Shown here in pieces: positions 10,158 through 19,200 of a DNA stretch of 64,000 nucleotides. Source of the DNA: Pseudomonas sp. Tri1. GTDB lineage: Bacteria; Pseudomonadota; Gammaproteobacteria; Pseudomonadales; Pseudomonadaceae. Location: assembly GCF_017968885.1 (NCBI RefSeq), contig NZ_CP072913.1, positions 6,178,501-6,242,500 on the forward strand, in the 5' to 3' direction. Position numbers and translations under genes: made by a program. The notes beneath the pieces were generated by a model, which saw nothing but the letters and a program-made list of their open reading frames with translations, was not told the origin of the DNA and made no database searches. Position 1 is the first letter of the stretch; every line of letters starts with the position of its first letter.

Positions 10158-11258
10158 TCAGAACTCGATCCGCACATCCCCTTTCGGCACGCTGCAGCAC
10201 GACAGGATGTAGCCCTCGGCTTCGTCGTCCTCGGTGATCCCGCCGTTGTGATCCATCTCCACTTCCCCGCCCAGCTTCAACACCTTGCAGGTGCCGCAGA
10301 TACCCATGCCGCAGGCCTTGGGGATCATCATGCCGAGCTTGGCGGCAGCGGCGTGTACGGTTTCTCCCGGCCCCACGCGAATGCTCTTGCCAGAAGCCGT
10401 GAATTCCACCAGATGCAGGTCCGCGACATCGACTTCCGGTGCGTCGGCGGCCTGTTCGGCCTGCTCCACGGCATCGGCTCGGGCTTCCGGTGGCGTGGCG
10501 CCGAAGGACTCCTCGTGATAACGCTTCATGTCGAAGCCAGCGGCTTCCAGCAGACGCTTGACCGCATTCATGTACGGCGTCGGGCCACAGCAGAACACTT
10601 CGCGCTCCAGGAAGTCCGGTGCCATCAGCTCCAGCATCTTATGGTTCAGGTAGCCGCGATAACCGGCCCAAGGCTCGCCCAGGCCATGCTTTTCACAGAT
10701 CAGGTGCAAGCTGAAGTTGTCGATCCGCGACGCCATGTGTTCCAGCTCGCGGTGGTAGATGATGTCCTTGGGCGAGCGGGCGCTGTGGATAAAGGTCATG
10801 TCGACATTGGCGTTGGTGTCGTAGAACCAGCGCGCCATGGACATGCACGGCGTGATCCCCACACCACCGCTCAGGTACAGAACTTTCGGGCTCGGGAAGT
10901 CGATAGCGTTGAACAACCCCACCGGCCCGTGCACCGCCAGCTCCTGGCCTTCGTGCAGGGTATCGTGCAGCCAATTGGAAACCTTGCCCCCCGGCACACG
11001 CTTGATGGTCACCGAGAAACTGTAGGGCACCGACGGCGAACTGGAGATGGTGTAGGAGCGCATGACCGGTTGGCCTTCGATTTCCAGCTCCAGGGTGACA
11101 AACTGCCCCGGCTTGAAAAAGAACAGGATCGGCTGGTCGGCCATGAAGCAGAAGGTGCGCACATCCCAGGTTTCCTGGATGACTTTGACGCAACGTACGA
11201 TATGTCGGCCATTGGCCCAGGTCTGGGTGGTGACCGGGTTCAGGAAGTTATTGGACAT
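10158..11258 (-). CDS. gbcB: Glycine betaine demethylase, reductase subunit
   Basis: Reductase (366 aa) that passes electrons from NAD(P)H through flavin and a C-terminal [2Fe-2S] ferredoxin domain to GbcA. The FAD/NAD reductase region covers about residues 15-250 (RSYTISSSPS flavin motif, GGVGITPCMSMARW nucleotide motif). The ferredoxin ligands are in PKACGMGICGTC and the final LSCC. The Met at 11258 (MSNNFLNPV) matches the known 366-residue length; an upstream Met at 11324 is unlikely. Divergent from gbcA with 284 bp between. In P. aeruginosa both are activated by GbdR. Confidence 0.95.
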   Translation of the reverse strand: MSNNFLNPVTTQTWANGRHIVRCVKVIQETWDVRTFCFMADQPILFFFKPGQFVTLELEIEGQPVMRSYTISSSPSVPYSFSVTIKRVPGGKVSNWLHDTLHEGQELAVHGPVGLFNAIDFPSPKVLYLSGGVGITPCMSMARWFYDTNANVDMTFIHSARSPKDIIYHRELEHMASRIDNFSLHLICEKHGLGEPWAGYRGYLNHKMLELMAPDFLEREVFCCGPTPYMNAVKRLLEAAGFDMKRYHEESFGATPPEARADAVEQAEQAADAPEVDVADLHLVEFTASGKSIRVGPGETVHAAAAKLGMMIPKACGMGICGTCKVLKLGGEVEMDHNGGITEDDEAEGYILSCCSVPKGDVRIEF

Positions 11259-11542
11259 GCTGATCTCCACGGCCGACTGTCGGCCTTCATGAGGGCGATT
11301 GTGCGCAGGCGCCTGGGCGACCATTTACCTATCTGCGACATTCACATACTTATCGCGACCAGCCCCCAACTACCGGGGCTTGCGCGTCGGGAACAGATTG
11401 GGCCATGTCGCCCATGGATAAGGTTCGGCCCCTGCGCGGCCCCACACTCGCCTCAACAGATAAACAAAGTTTTCTGCCTTGCGTAGCACAACCGATTAGT
11501 CATTTTCACCGGCTCCGCTTAGAGGGCCACGAGGATAAAACG
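11259..11542. promoter_or_regulatory. Divergent gbcB/gbcA control region
   Basis: A 284-bp gap that must carry both promoters. ATCTGCGACA at 11331-11340 is followed by a second GCGAC about 20 bp later (within 11351-11360). The same decamer recurs upstream of the dimethylglycine operon at 29630-29639. AraC-family activators such as GbdR bind paired half-sites about two helical turns apart, so this is a candidate activator site. I could not assign -35/-10 boxes with confidence. Confidence 0.45.
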
Positions 11543-12835
11543 ATGGACACCACTACCCTGAGCCTGGGCGATCCGCTGGAACCCGCACGCAAGGCCACCG
11601 CGCAAATGCTGCAAGAGCGCGAGCGCACCTTTTCGCTACCGCAGCCGTTCTACTCCGATGAGCGTCTGTTTGATATCGACATGCAGGAAATCTTCCAGAA
11701 AGAGTGGTTGATCGCCGGCATGACCTGCGAAATCCCGGCCAAGGGCAACTACCTGACCCTGCAAGTCGGCAAGAATCCGATCATCGTGATTCGCGGCGCC
11801 GATGGCGTGGTGCATGCCTTCCATAACGTCTGCCGTCACCGTGGTTCGCGGCTGTGCACCAGCGACAAAGGCAAGGTCGCCAAGCTGGTTTGCCATTACC
11901 ATCAGTGGACCTACGAGCTGGACGGTCGCTTACTGTTCGCCGGCACCGAGATGGGCGCCGACTTCGACATGAAACAGTACGGCCTCAAGCCTGTGAACGT
12001 GAAGACCGCCGGTGGCTACATCTTCATCAGCCTGGCGGAAAACCCGCCAGCCATTGACGATTTCCTGTCGACCCTGTCCCATTACATGGAACCCTACGAC
12101 ATGGAAAACACCAAGGTGGCGGTGCAAACCACCTTGATGGAAAAAGCCAACTGGAAGCTGGTACTGGAAAACAACCGCGAGTGCTACCACTGTGGTGGTT
12201 CGCACCCGGAATTGCTCAAGACCCTGCTGGAGTGGGACGACGTCACCGACCCGCGCGCCGACCAGGCGTTCAAGGACCACGTGGCCGCCTCCGCCGCCGC
12301 CTGGGAAGCCGAGAAGATCCCTTACGCCCACGCCAGTTTCGGCCTGCGTAACCGTATCGTGCGCATGCCGCTGCTCAAGGGCACCGTGTCGATGACCATG
12401 GACGGCAAGCAGGGCTGCGCCAAGCTGATGGGCCGCATCAAGAACCCAGACCTGGGCTCGATGCGCATCCTGCACCTGCCGCACTCGTGGAACCACTGCA
12501 TGGGCGACCACATCATCGTGTTCACCGTGTGGCCGATCAGCGCCCAGGAAACCATGGTCACCACCAAGTGGCTGGTGCACAAGGACGCAGTCGAAGGGGT
12601 GGACTACGACGTCGAACGCATGCGCCAGGTCTGGGACGCCACCAACGACCAGGACCGTCGCCTGGCCGAAGAAAACCAGCGCGGTATCAACTCCACCGCC
12701 TACCAGCCTGGCCCATACTCCAAGACCTATGAGTTCGGCGTGGTGAACTTCGTCGACTGGTACAGCGAGCGCATGCTCAACAACCTGGGGGCCGAGCCGG
12801 CACCGTACCTCAAGGGCGTTCCGGTCCAGGGCTAG
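11543..12835 (+). CDS. gbcA: Glycine betaine demethylase, Rieske oxygenase subunit
   Basis: Oxygenase (430 aa) that removes one methyl of glycine betaine as formaldehyde, giving dimethylglycine. Rieske [2Fe-2S] ligands are Cys97/His99 and Cys117/His120 (HNVCRHRG, VCHYHQW). The mononuclear iron site is in ENNRECYHCGGSHPE (His216, His221). The ATG at 11543 after GAGGATAAAACG gives the expected MDTTTLSL start; a longer in-frame extension upstream has no support. Divergent partner of gbcB. Confidence 0.96.
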   Translation: MDTTTLSLGDPLEPARKATAQMLQERERTFSLPQPFYSDERLFDIDMQEIFQKEWLIAGMTCEIPAKGNYLTLQVGKNPIIVIRGADGVVHAFHNVCRHRGSRLCTSDKGKVAKLVCHYHQWTYELDGRLLFAGTEMGADFDMKQYGLKPVNVKTAGGYIFISLAENPPAIDDFLSTLSHYMEPYDMENTKVAVQTTLMEKANWKLVLENNRECYHCGGSHPELLKTLLEWDDVTDPRADQAFKDHVAASAAAWEAEKIPYAHASFGLRNRIVRMPLLKGTVSMTMDGKQGCAKLMGRIKNPDLGSMRILHLPHSWNHCMGDHIIVFTVWPISAQETMVTTKWLVHKDAVEGVDYDVERMRQVWDATNDQDRRLAEENQRGINSTAYQPGPYSKTYEFGVVNFVDWYSERMLNNLGAEPAPYLKGVPVQG

Positions 12836-12844
12836 GATCAAAAG

Positions 12845-12926
12845 CATCGCGAGCAAGCTCGCTCCCACAAGGGATCTTCTGCGCACCGAAGACCCAATGT
12901 GGGAGCGAGCTTGCTCGCGATAGCGG
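12845..12926. repeat. REP inverted pair
   Basis: Head-to-head REP copies directly after the gbcA stop, between the convergent ends of gbcA and the metallophosphoesterase gene. Confidence 0.9.
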
Positions 12927-12941
12927 TCTAATATTCACCTA

Positions 12942-14186
12942 CTACTTGGAAGACCACCGCACACTGCCATCCTCCCCATAAAACGTCTCGACAATCTCCT
13001 CCCCCTTCAACTGCACCTTCACATAACCGTTCAATACCCGCTCCGGATACGCCTCGTCCCCCGCCAACTGAGTCTCCGACCACAACACCCGGGCATGCCC
13101 GTTCAGCTCACTGGTGGTGCCATAGGGAATCGCCCCGTGCCCGGCGCAGCGCGCGTGCAATCCGCCTTGCGGCGCGTAGCAGATACCGTTGTGCAAATGC
13201 CCCCAATACCAGTAATCCGGCTCACGCCCAAGGGCATCGCACACCGGTTGGTAAAGCGCGGTCTTGTTGTGCCCGGAAATGTCGAAGCCCTGGTGATGAC
13301 TGAGCACCATGAGCTTCTTGCGCTTGGGCAGGGTTTTCATCCACTCGATCTGCTGTGTATTGAGGGTGCCGTCCATGTACAGGTTCATGGCATCCGAGGC
13401 ATAGGCGCTGTCCAGGCCGACCACCAGCCAGTCATCGTTGTACAAGGCAAAGTAACTGGTGCCTTGCTGCACCGGGAAACGCTTGGCCAGCTCCTTGAAA
13501 TAGCCATGGGCGCCACTGTACATCTCGTGGTTGGAATTGAGGGTGAACGAGCCACGCTTGCCCTGGGGCCAGCCGACCATGTCGACGTCTTCCTGGGAAT
13601 GGGTCCCGGCGTAATACACATCGCCCAGATGGATGGTGAAATCGGCCTGGGCCAATTGCATCTGATTGGCCACGGCCACCGCCGGTGCATGGCTGTCGAA
13701 TGGCCCGGTGCCCCAGTCGCCGGCGATGGCCAGCACCACGTCGCTGTCCATCTTCACCAATGCAGGGTTGGTGGCGAACGTCGCGTGGTGACGCAGGTTC
13801 TCGATCCACTTGAGCAGCGCCTCGCTCCACAGCAGGTCCAGCAGTTCCCATTTGCGGCAGCCGAGCAAGGTGCCGTCCTTGAGTACCCGGGTCGGCAGTT
13901 CGTCCTCGCTTTGTGGCAAGGGCGTGGCGTTGCCGATCTTCAGGATCGACAGACCGTGGGCCAGTTCCCAGGGCACGGCGGGCTCGTCGTCCGGCAAATC
14001 GCCGTGTTCAATGACGTGCCGGGCTTGATCGTGGCCTCGCTGCAGCAGCTTGACGATGGCCTGGAATTCCTCGGGCTCCAAGTCATTGACCAGTTTTTTC
14101 CAGGACATCTCCAGCCGCGTGACCAACCCGTGCAGGCGGACTTTGACCTTGTCGAACTCATGTTCCCAATGGTGCAGTAATGACAT
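12942..14186 (-). CDS. Metallophosphoesterase, purple-acid-phosphatase-like
   Basis: 414 aa from MSLLHHWEHE. A helical N-terminal region of about 150 residues of unknown role precedes a calcineurin-type phosphoesterase fold. Metal-site motifs are GDWGTG (Asp157), GDVYYAG (Asp189), NSNHE (Asn219, His220), SHHQ (His297/298) and GHLH (His330, His332). The GDWG and GDxxY forms resemble purple acid phosphatases rather than the DxH type. No signal peptide is visible. It follows the cytochrome c gene by 27 bp and so is probably co-transcribed with it. Substrate unknown. The cluster is absent from the equivalent place in the P. aeruginosa map as I remember it, suggesting accessory status. Confidence 0.8.
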   Translation of the reverse strand: MSLLHHWEHEFDKVKVRLHGLVTRLEMSWKKLVNDLEPEEFQAIVKLLQRGHDQARHVIEHGDLPDDEPAVPWELAHGLSILKIGNATPLPQSEDELPTRVLKDGTLLGCRKWELLDLLWSEALLKWIENLRHHATFATNPALVKMDSDVVLAIAGDWGTGPFDSHAPAVAVANQMQLAQADFTIHLGDVYYAGTHSQEDVDMVGWPQGKRGSFTLNSNHEMYSGAHGYFKELAKRFPVQQGTSYFALYNDDWLVVGLDSAYASDAMNLYMDGTLNTQQIEWMKTLPKRKKLMVLSHHQGFDISGHNKTALYQPVCDALGREPDYWYWGHLHNGICYAPQGGLHARCAGHGAIPYGTTSELNGHARVLWSETQLAGDEAYPERVLNGYVKVQLKGEEIVETFYGEDGSVRWSSK

Positions 14187-14213
14187 GTGAACGCTCCTTC
14201 GCAATGCCCTGGG

Positions 14214-16082
14214 CTACAGGGTTTTCATGAATTCGATCAGGGCCCGTTTGTCGACGTCCGACAGCTGGGTGCCATACAGGTGGCCGCCGTTGTGGTTGCC
14301 TTCCAGGCGGGTGTCGTATTTGAAATCCGCCGACGCCTTCATCTGCGCGCCGCTGGTGATGAAGCCGACCTTCTCCGGGTCGTAGATGTCGGAGCCGGTG
14401 TAGAACACCTGCGGACGTTGCTCCGGCGGTTGCAGCAAATCCCACAGGGTCGGCACCGAACCGTTGTGCAGGTATGGCGCGCGCAGCCAGACGCCGTCGG
14501 TGGGCGTGTTGCTGTAACTCTGGGTCTTGCGGTAGGCGCCGAAGTCGAACGGTGGTTTCTTGAAGCCGTGGAACGCCGTCACCAGGCCCGTGGTAAAGGA
14601 GTTCAGGCGATGAGGGTCGGTGCCCAACTGGTCGATGTTGGTGGTGACCTGGCCAGTGTCGCTGCGGCCGAAGTCATGGCAACCGGCGCAGTTCTTCTCC
14701 CAGATCGGTTTGCCCTGGGCGACTTTCGCCTGGTCCAGGGCGAACGGCCAGGCGGGTGCCTTGTGGCCCAACAGCCAATTGGTCACCCGATTGAAACTCG
14801 GCGGCAGCACCGATTGCGGGGTCGCGCCCACGGCCATGGCCGCGGCGTAATTGCGCTCGTGGATCTTGTTGTTATTGCCGTCCCAATGCAGATACATCGA
14901 CTCGCGAGGTTTCTGGTTCCAGACCTGCGGCAGATCCACGGTGCCGATGGTGGAGTCATCCGGGAAGCCGAACACCACCATTTTGGTCGGATTGAAGGTA
15001 TCGGTCCGCCCAGGCCCCTGGGCCGGACGCAGTTTTTGCCAGGCGTACGCCTGCTTCTGCTTGAGCAGCGCACTCTTGGCCATCGGGATGATCAGGTAAC
15101 GGTTGTACAGCTTTTCGAAAAAGCCCAGTTGGAACTTGCTGTTGATCGCCGCCATCACCGCATCTGGAGTGAATTTCGGGTCGCTGGCGCAATCGTAGGC
15201 AAACCACTGGAAGGCTTGCAGTTGCAAGGTATTGGCCGGCGCGGTGGCGACCGGAATCGCTACGTCGCTGGCATTGGCCCGGTAGGAGCCGGTGTGACAC
15301 AGGGCACAGTTGGGCTCCACGGTGGGGTAACCGAGCTGCCGCTTGGCCATGCCGATGGGCAGGTCGTTACCATTCTCATAGAGGAACCCGAACACCTCGT
15401 AGCCGCCCGGCTTGGGCAGCTTTTCCGGGCACATCTGCGGCAGTACGGCGAACAGGTAATAGGGGATTCGCGCCTCGATGCCCAGGCCAATGGCGGCATA
15501 TTTGTAATGGTCCTCGTCGGAGGCGAAGTCCGGCTGCGGCACTTCCCGGATCATCTGGTACCAGGTCTGGTAGCCGATGAAGCCCAACAGCAACAGCACC
15601 ACCAACGTGCCGACCTTGAAAGCGTGGCTCTGCCAGCGCCGTGCCCAACCGGCGCGCCATTCCCGCCACCCGGCGCAGAGCAAGGCCAGCGGACGATTGG
15701 CCACCGGGCTGCCCAGGTATAGCAACACGCCCAGGATCAGGAACATGCTCAGGTCGCCCATCAACATCGGCACGAACAATGGGCCCTGGTTGTTGGTGTT
15801 GATCAAGTAGATCCAGAACACCACCGCCACCAGCCGTGACAGCACGCACAACCACGAATGCACCACGAAACGCGGCGCGTTGAACCCCGAGGGCATGTAG
15901 AACAGGCTGATCCCCACCAGCAACATGCCGGTGTTTTCCAGCCAGGGATCGGACAGCACGGGGGGCAGGCCGAGCATGGACGTCAGCAACGCCGGCGCGA
16001 ACAGCGCCGGGATCGCGAAGAACATGTTCATGACAATCCCGATCCAGATGACGCGTTGGAACCAGCGGATGTAAGTATTCAT
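14214..16082 (-). CDS. Membrane-anchored dihaem cytochrome c (RoxA/CCP-like C-terminal half)
   Basis: 622 aa from the ATG at 16082, which has AAGGA 5 nt upstream; the ATG at 16088 overlaps that site. Residues 1-180 hold about five hydrophobic segments and no cleavable signal. Residues 190-622 are a soluble region, presumably periplasmic, with two haem-attachment sites, CALCH (259-263) and CAGCH (465-469). The LRAPYLHNGSVPTLWDLL stretch is seen in cytochrome c peroxidase/MauG/RoxA-type dihaem proteins. Likely an electron acceptor for, or oxygenase partner of, the oxidoreductase encoded just upstream; this is inferred from synteny only. Confidence 0.75.
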   Translation of the reverse strand: MNTYIRWFQRVIWIGIVMNMFFAIPALFAPALLTSMLGLPPVLSDPWLENTGMLLVGISLFYMPSGFNAPRFVVHSWLCVLSRLVAVVFWIYLINTNNQGPLFVPMLMGDLSMFLILGVLLYLGSPVANRPLALLCAGWREWRAGWARRWQSHAFKVGTLVVLLLLGFIGYQTWYQMIREVPQPDFASDEDHYKYAAIGLGIEARIPYYLFAVLPQMCPEKLPKPGGYEVFGFLYENGNDLPIGMAKRQLGYPTVEPNCALCHTGSYRANASDVAIPVATAPANTLQLQAFQWFAYDCASDPKFTPDAVMAAINSKFQLGFFEKLYNRYLIIPMAKSALLKQKQAYAWQKLRPAQGPGRTDTFNPTKMVVFGFPDDSTIGTVDLPQVWNQKPRESMYLHWDGNNNKIHERNYAAAMAVGATPQSVLPPSFNRVTNWLLGHKAPAWPFALDQAKVAQGKPIWEKNCAGCHDFGRSDTGQVTTNIDQLGTDPHRLNSFTTGLVTAFHGFKKPPFDFGAYRKTQSYSNTPTDGVWLRAPYLHNGSVPTLWDLLQPPEQRPQVFYTGSDIYDPEKVGFITSGAQMKASADFKYDTRLEGNHNGGHLYGTQLSDVDKRALIEFMKTL

Positions 16083-16136
16083 GGGCATCCTTTTTCCTTA
16101 TTCCTGACTCACGAGATACGGCGTTCTGGTGATTGC

Positions 16137-16227
16137 CATCGCGAGCAAGCTCGCTCCCACACTGGATGTGTGGCGTGCCAAATTCAGCGGCACATACCCC
16201 CCTGTGGGAGCGAGCTTGCTCGCGATG
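16137..16227. repeat. REP inverted pair
   Basis: Head-to-head REP copies filling most of the gap between the GMC-hydrolase gene and the cytochrome gene of the same strand. Confidence 0.9.
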
Positions 16228-16246
16228 CAGTCGACTCGGTCTTGAG

Positions 16247-19200
16247 TCAACCGAGCGCCGTCTTCTCCAGGTGTTCAAGGATGAGCGGATACACATCCAC
16301 CACCGCATCCTTGCCGAAGATGCAGTCGATGTGGCCGTAGCCCGGCACCTCGTGGCGGCTGAACAACTGCGGGCCGTGCATATCGCAGAGTCGCTCGTAG
16401 GTCTTGAGGGTGCTTTGCGGCAGGTAGCACTGGTTGTCGGCGCCGCTGATGAAGCAGATCGGCAACTTCAGCCGATCGAAATGCGGCATGTAGACGTCGT
16501 TGCCCTTGAAGTCCACCAGGTGCCCCTTGCGCACGATCAGCGCCAGGTGTTCGAAGGTGTGCATGTTCGACTCGCCGAACAATTCATGAAGGTTGTCGTG
16601 CAGGGTTTCATTGAGGGTGTCGTGGCGATACAGCGAGGCATACATGAACGTGATGCGGTGGCAGACCGGGTTGGTGCAGTAGCCCTGGGCCTCGATCCGG
16701 GCATACCCATTGAGAGCCTTGTCGTAGAGCTTGTTGAACCAGTTTTCCTTGGTGTCGGCGTACGCCGTGAGGGATTTGATGCCGATGGCGTCGAGCATTC
16801 CTGGCAAGTGCAGGCCGGCTTTCAAACCGGTCGCCGTGGCGACCACCGTATCGGCGGCGATCTGTGAGCAGACCACCGAGCGTACCCCTTGCAACCCCGC
16901 CAGCATCGACATGAAGAAGGTCGTCGCGCCATAGCAATGCACCACGCACTGCACGTCACGGGCCAGGGTCGCTTGCTGGATCTGCTCGATGGCTGCCTTG
17001 AAGTCGTACTGGGCCACCTGGTCGCCGTTCCATTCATGCTTGCTGGCCGGCAGCAGGATGCTCACCCGCAGGTCCAGCAACCAGACGTCGTACTCGTGCT
17101 TGCACAGGTACTCCAGCAAGTTGGTCTGGATAGTGTCGGTGGAGAAGATATTCGACCCCACGCCCAAGCCGTGAACCAACATCACCGGGCCCTTGGTGCC
17201 CGCCTGGTACCGGGTCAGGCGCAGCTCGACGTTGTCTTCGGTCTGGAAAAAATGCACGGTCGGCGCCGGTGCGTCCAGCGGCCGTTTGAGCCGCGGTGGC
17301 GCGTCGGGGTTGAAGTAGATATCGCCAGCGAACACCCCGCCATAGCTCTCCCACAAGATCCCGGCGAAGAACTTGCCGAACCGCGCCAGTGCTTCCACGC
17401 GCTCGCGCTCGTTGCGGGCGTTGAGCACTTTCATGGTGGTCATCTGCTTGGCGAAGTCGGCCGGCAGGATGTGCATCACCCCCGAGCCGATCACCGCACC
17501 GCTCTTGTCCGGCCCGCGATACAGCGTGACATACAGGGTGCTGGTGTCAGGCCAGATGTTCAGCACGCCGTCATCCTCGGGCACGGTCTTGAAGGCGCTG
17601 AAGTAGTAGTCGCTGCCGTCTTCGGCGGTCAGTTTCATGTCGTAGTTCATGTGCCGCACGCCGACCTGTTCCTGGTATTGCTCGAACAGGTTGAACACCC
17701 CATTGCTGGCGACCAGCGGCTTGGGCGAAAGCAGTGGCGCATCCAGCGTGCCCACCAGGGTCGCGGCGTGTTCCGGCTCCTTGATCAGGCGATTGAGGTC
17801 GGCGGCAGTAATGGTCAGGGTGAACTCGATGGACGAGTTGTCGGCCTTGCCGCGCTTGGCCGCCGCTTCATAGACCTTGAGGTCGGTGCCCTGGGGCTGG
17901 GTGAAGGCTGTGGAAAAGTAGCCCTTCATGGTTTCGGTGAACTGCACGCCGAGGGTCGGTGCCGCCACTGGTTTGCGCGGGGCCGAAGGCAGCGTGTAGT
18001 CGATGATCCAGCCCCGGTCAGCCGCCAGCAGCCCCATGTTGCGCTCGCTCACCGCCGAGATGGTCAACAACGGATTGACCGCCAGGGACGTCGGGATCAC
18101 CGCACCGTCGGACACATACAGGCCGGGGTAGACATCCGTACCGCTGGCGCCGCTGAACACCTGGCCTTTGTGGTTGACCACGCCTTGCGTCGCGTCTTCA
18201 CCCATCACGCAGCCGCCCAGTGGGTGCACCGATACAATGCTGTGCTTGAGCAGCTTGGTCCAGATCGGGTTCTCGACCCAGATCCCGCCCAGGGCCTTGG
18301 TGCATTGGTGCAGGCGCTCATTGCCGAGGGTAACGTTTTCCTGTTCGCCGACGCCGGGCCAGTCGATGCGCAATTGGTCCTTGTTGTCGAGCACCATGCG
18401 CCCCTCGCCGTTGTCATGGCTCATGATCAGGTAGGTCTGCATGTTATGCAGCGCGCCGTGATAGGGCCCACGCAGGAAGCTTTCGGCCTCCCGGCCTTTG
18501 TATTTGAGGCTGGCCCCGAAACCGGTGTCGGTGGGCACGCCGATCATCTCGGCGAACGCTGCCATGCTCGGCACCATGGGCCGGCCGAGCGCGCCGGGGA
18601 TCGAGCCTTCCTCGATGACCATGCGGCTGCGCCGGTCGCCCTCGGTGCGCATGTCGATGATCGACGTGATGCAGGGCCCCACTGGCTCCAGTTCCTTGGC
18701 CGAGTGAGCGCCGAAGCCAATACCGTTGATGGTCTGGTCGCAGTTGTGGCCGAAGCCGAGAATGTCGCCGTTGCCACTCATGTTCTCGCCCAATTGGCTG
18801 GACATCGCCAGCCCTTTATCCCGGGAACGCAACATGATCTCGGTGGAACCCAGAGTTCCGGCGGACACCACCACGATGTCGGCCCGCACGAACAACGTCG
18901 GCGCCGAGAACATCTCGCGACCGCTGTCCAGGTACTGGAAGTGCACGATCCAGCCGTCACCGTCACGCTCCAGGTGCCGCACCTCGGCCTGGCAGAAAAT
19001 TTCCGCACCGTGGTTCCAGGCATCTGGCAGGTAATTCATCAACGTGGTGTTCTTGGCCTTGTTGTTACAGCCCGAGACGCAATCACCACAGCCGTTGCAC
19101 GGCAACTGCTCGACACCAACGTGGTTGAGGTTGTTGGGCAGCTTGTCGAAGGTCACGTTGATCGGCGGCTTGTAGAAATGCGCGCCTTGCTTGAGGTAAT

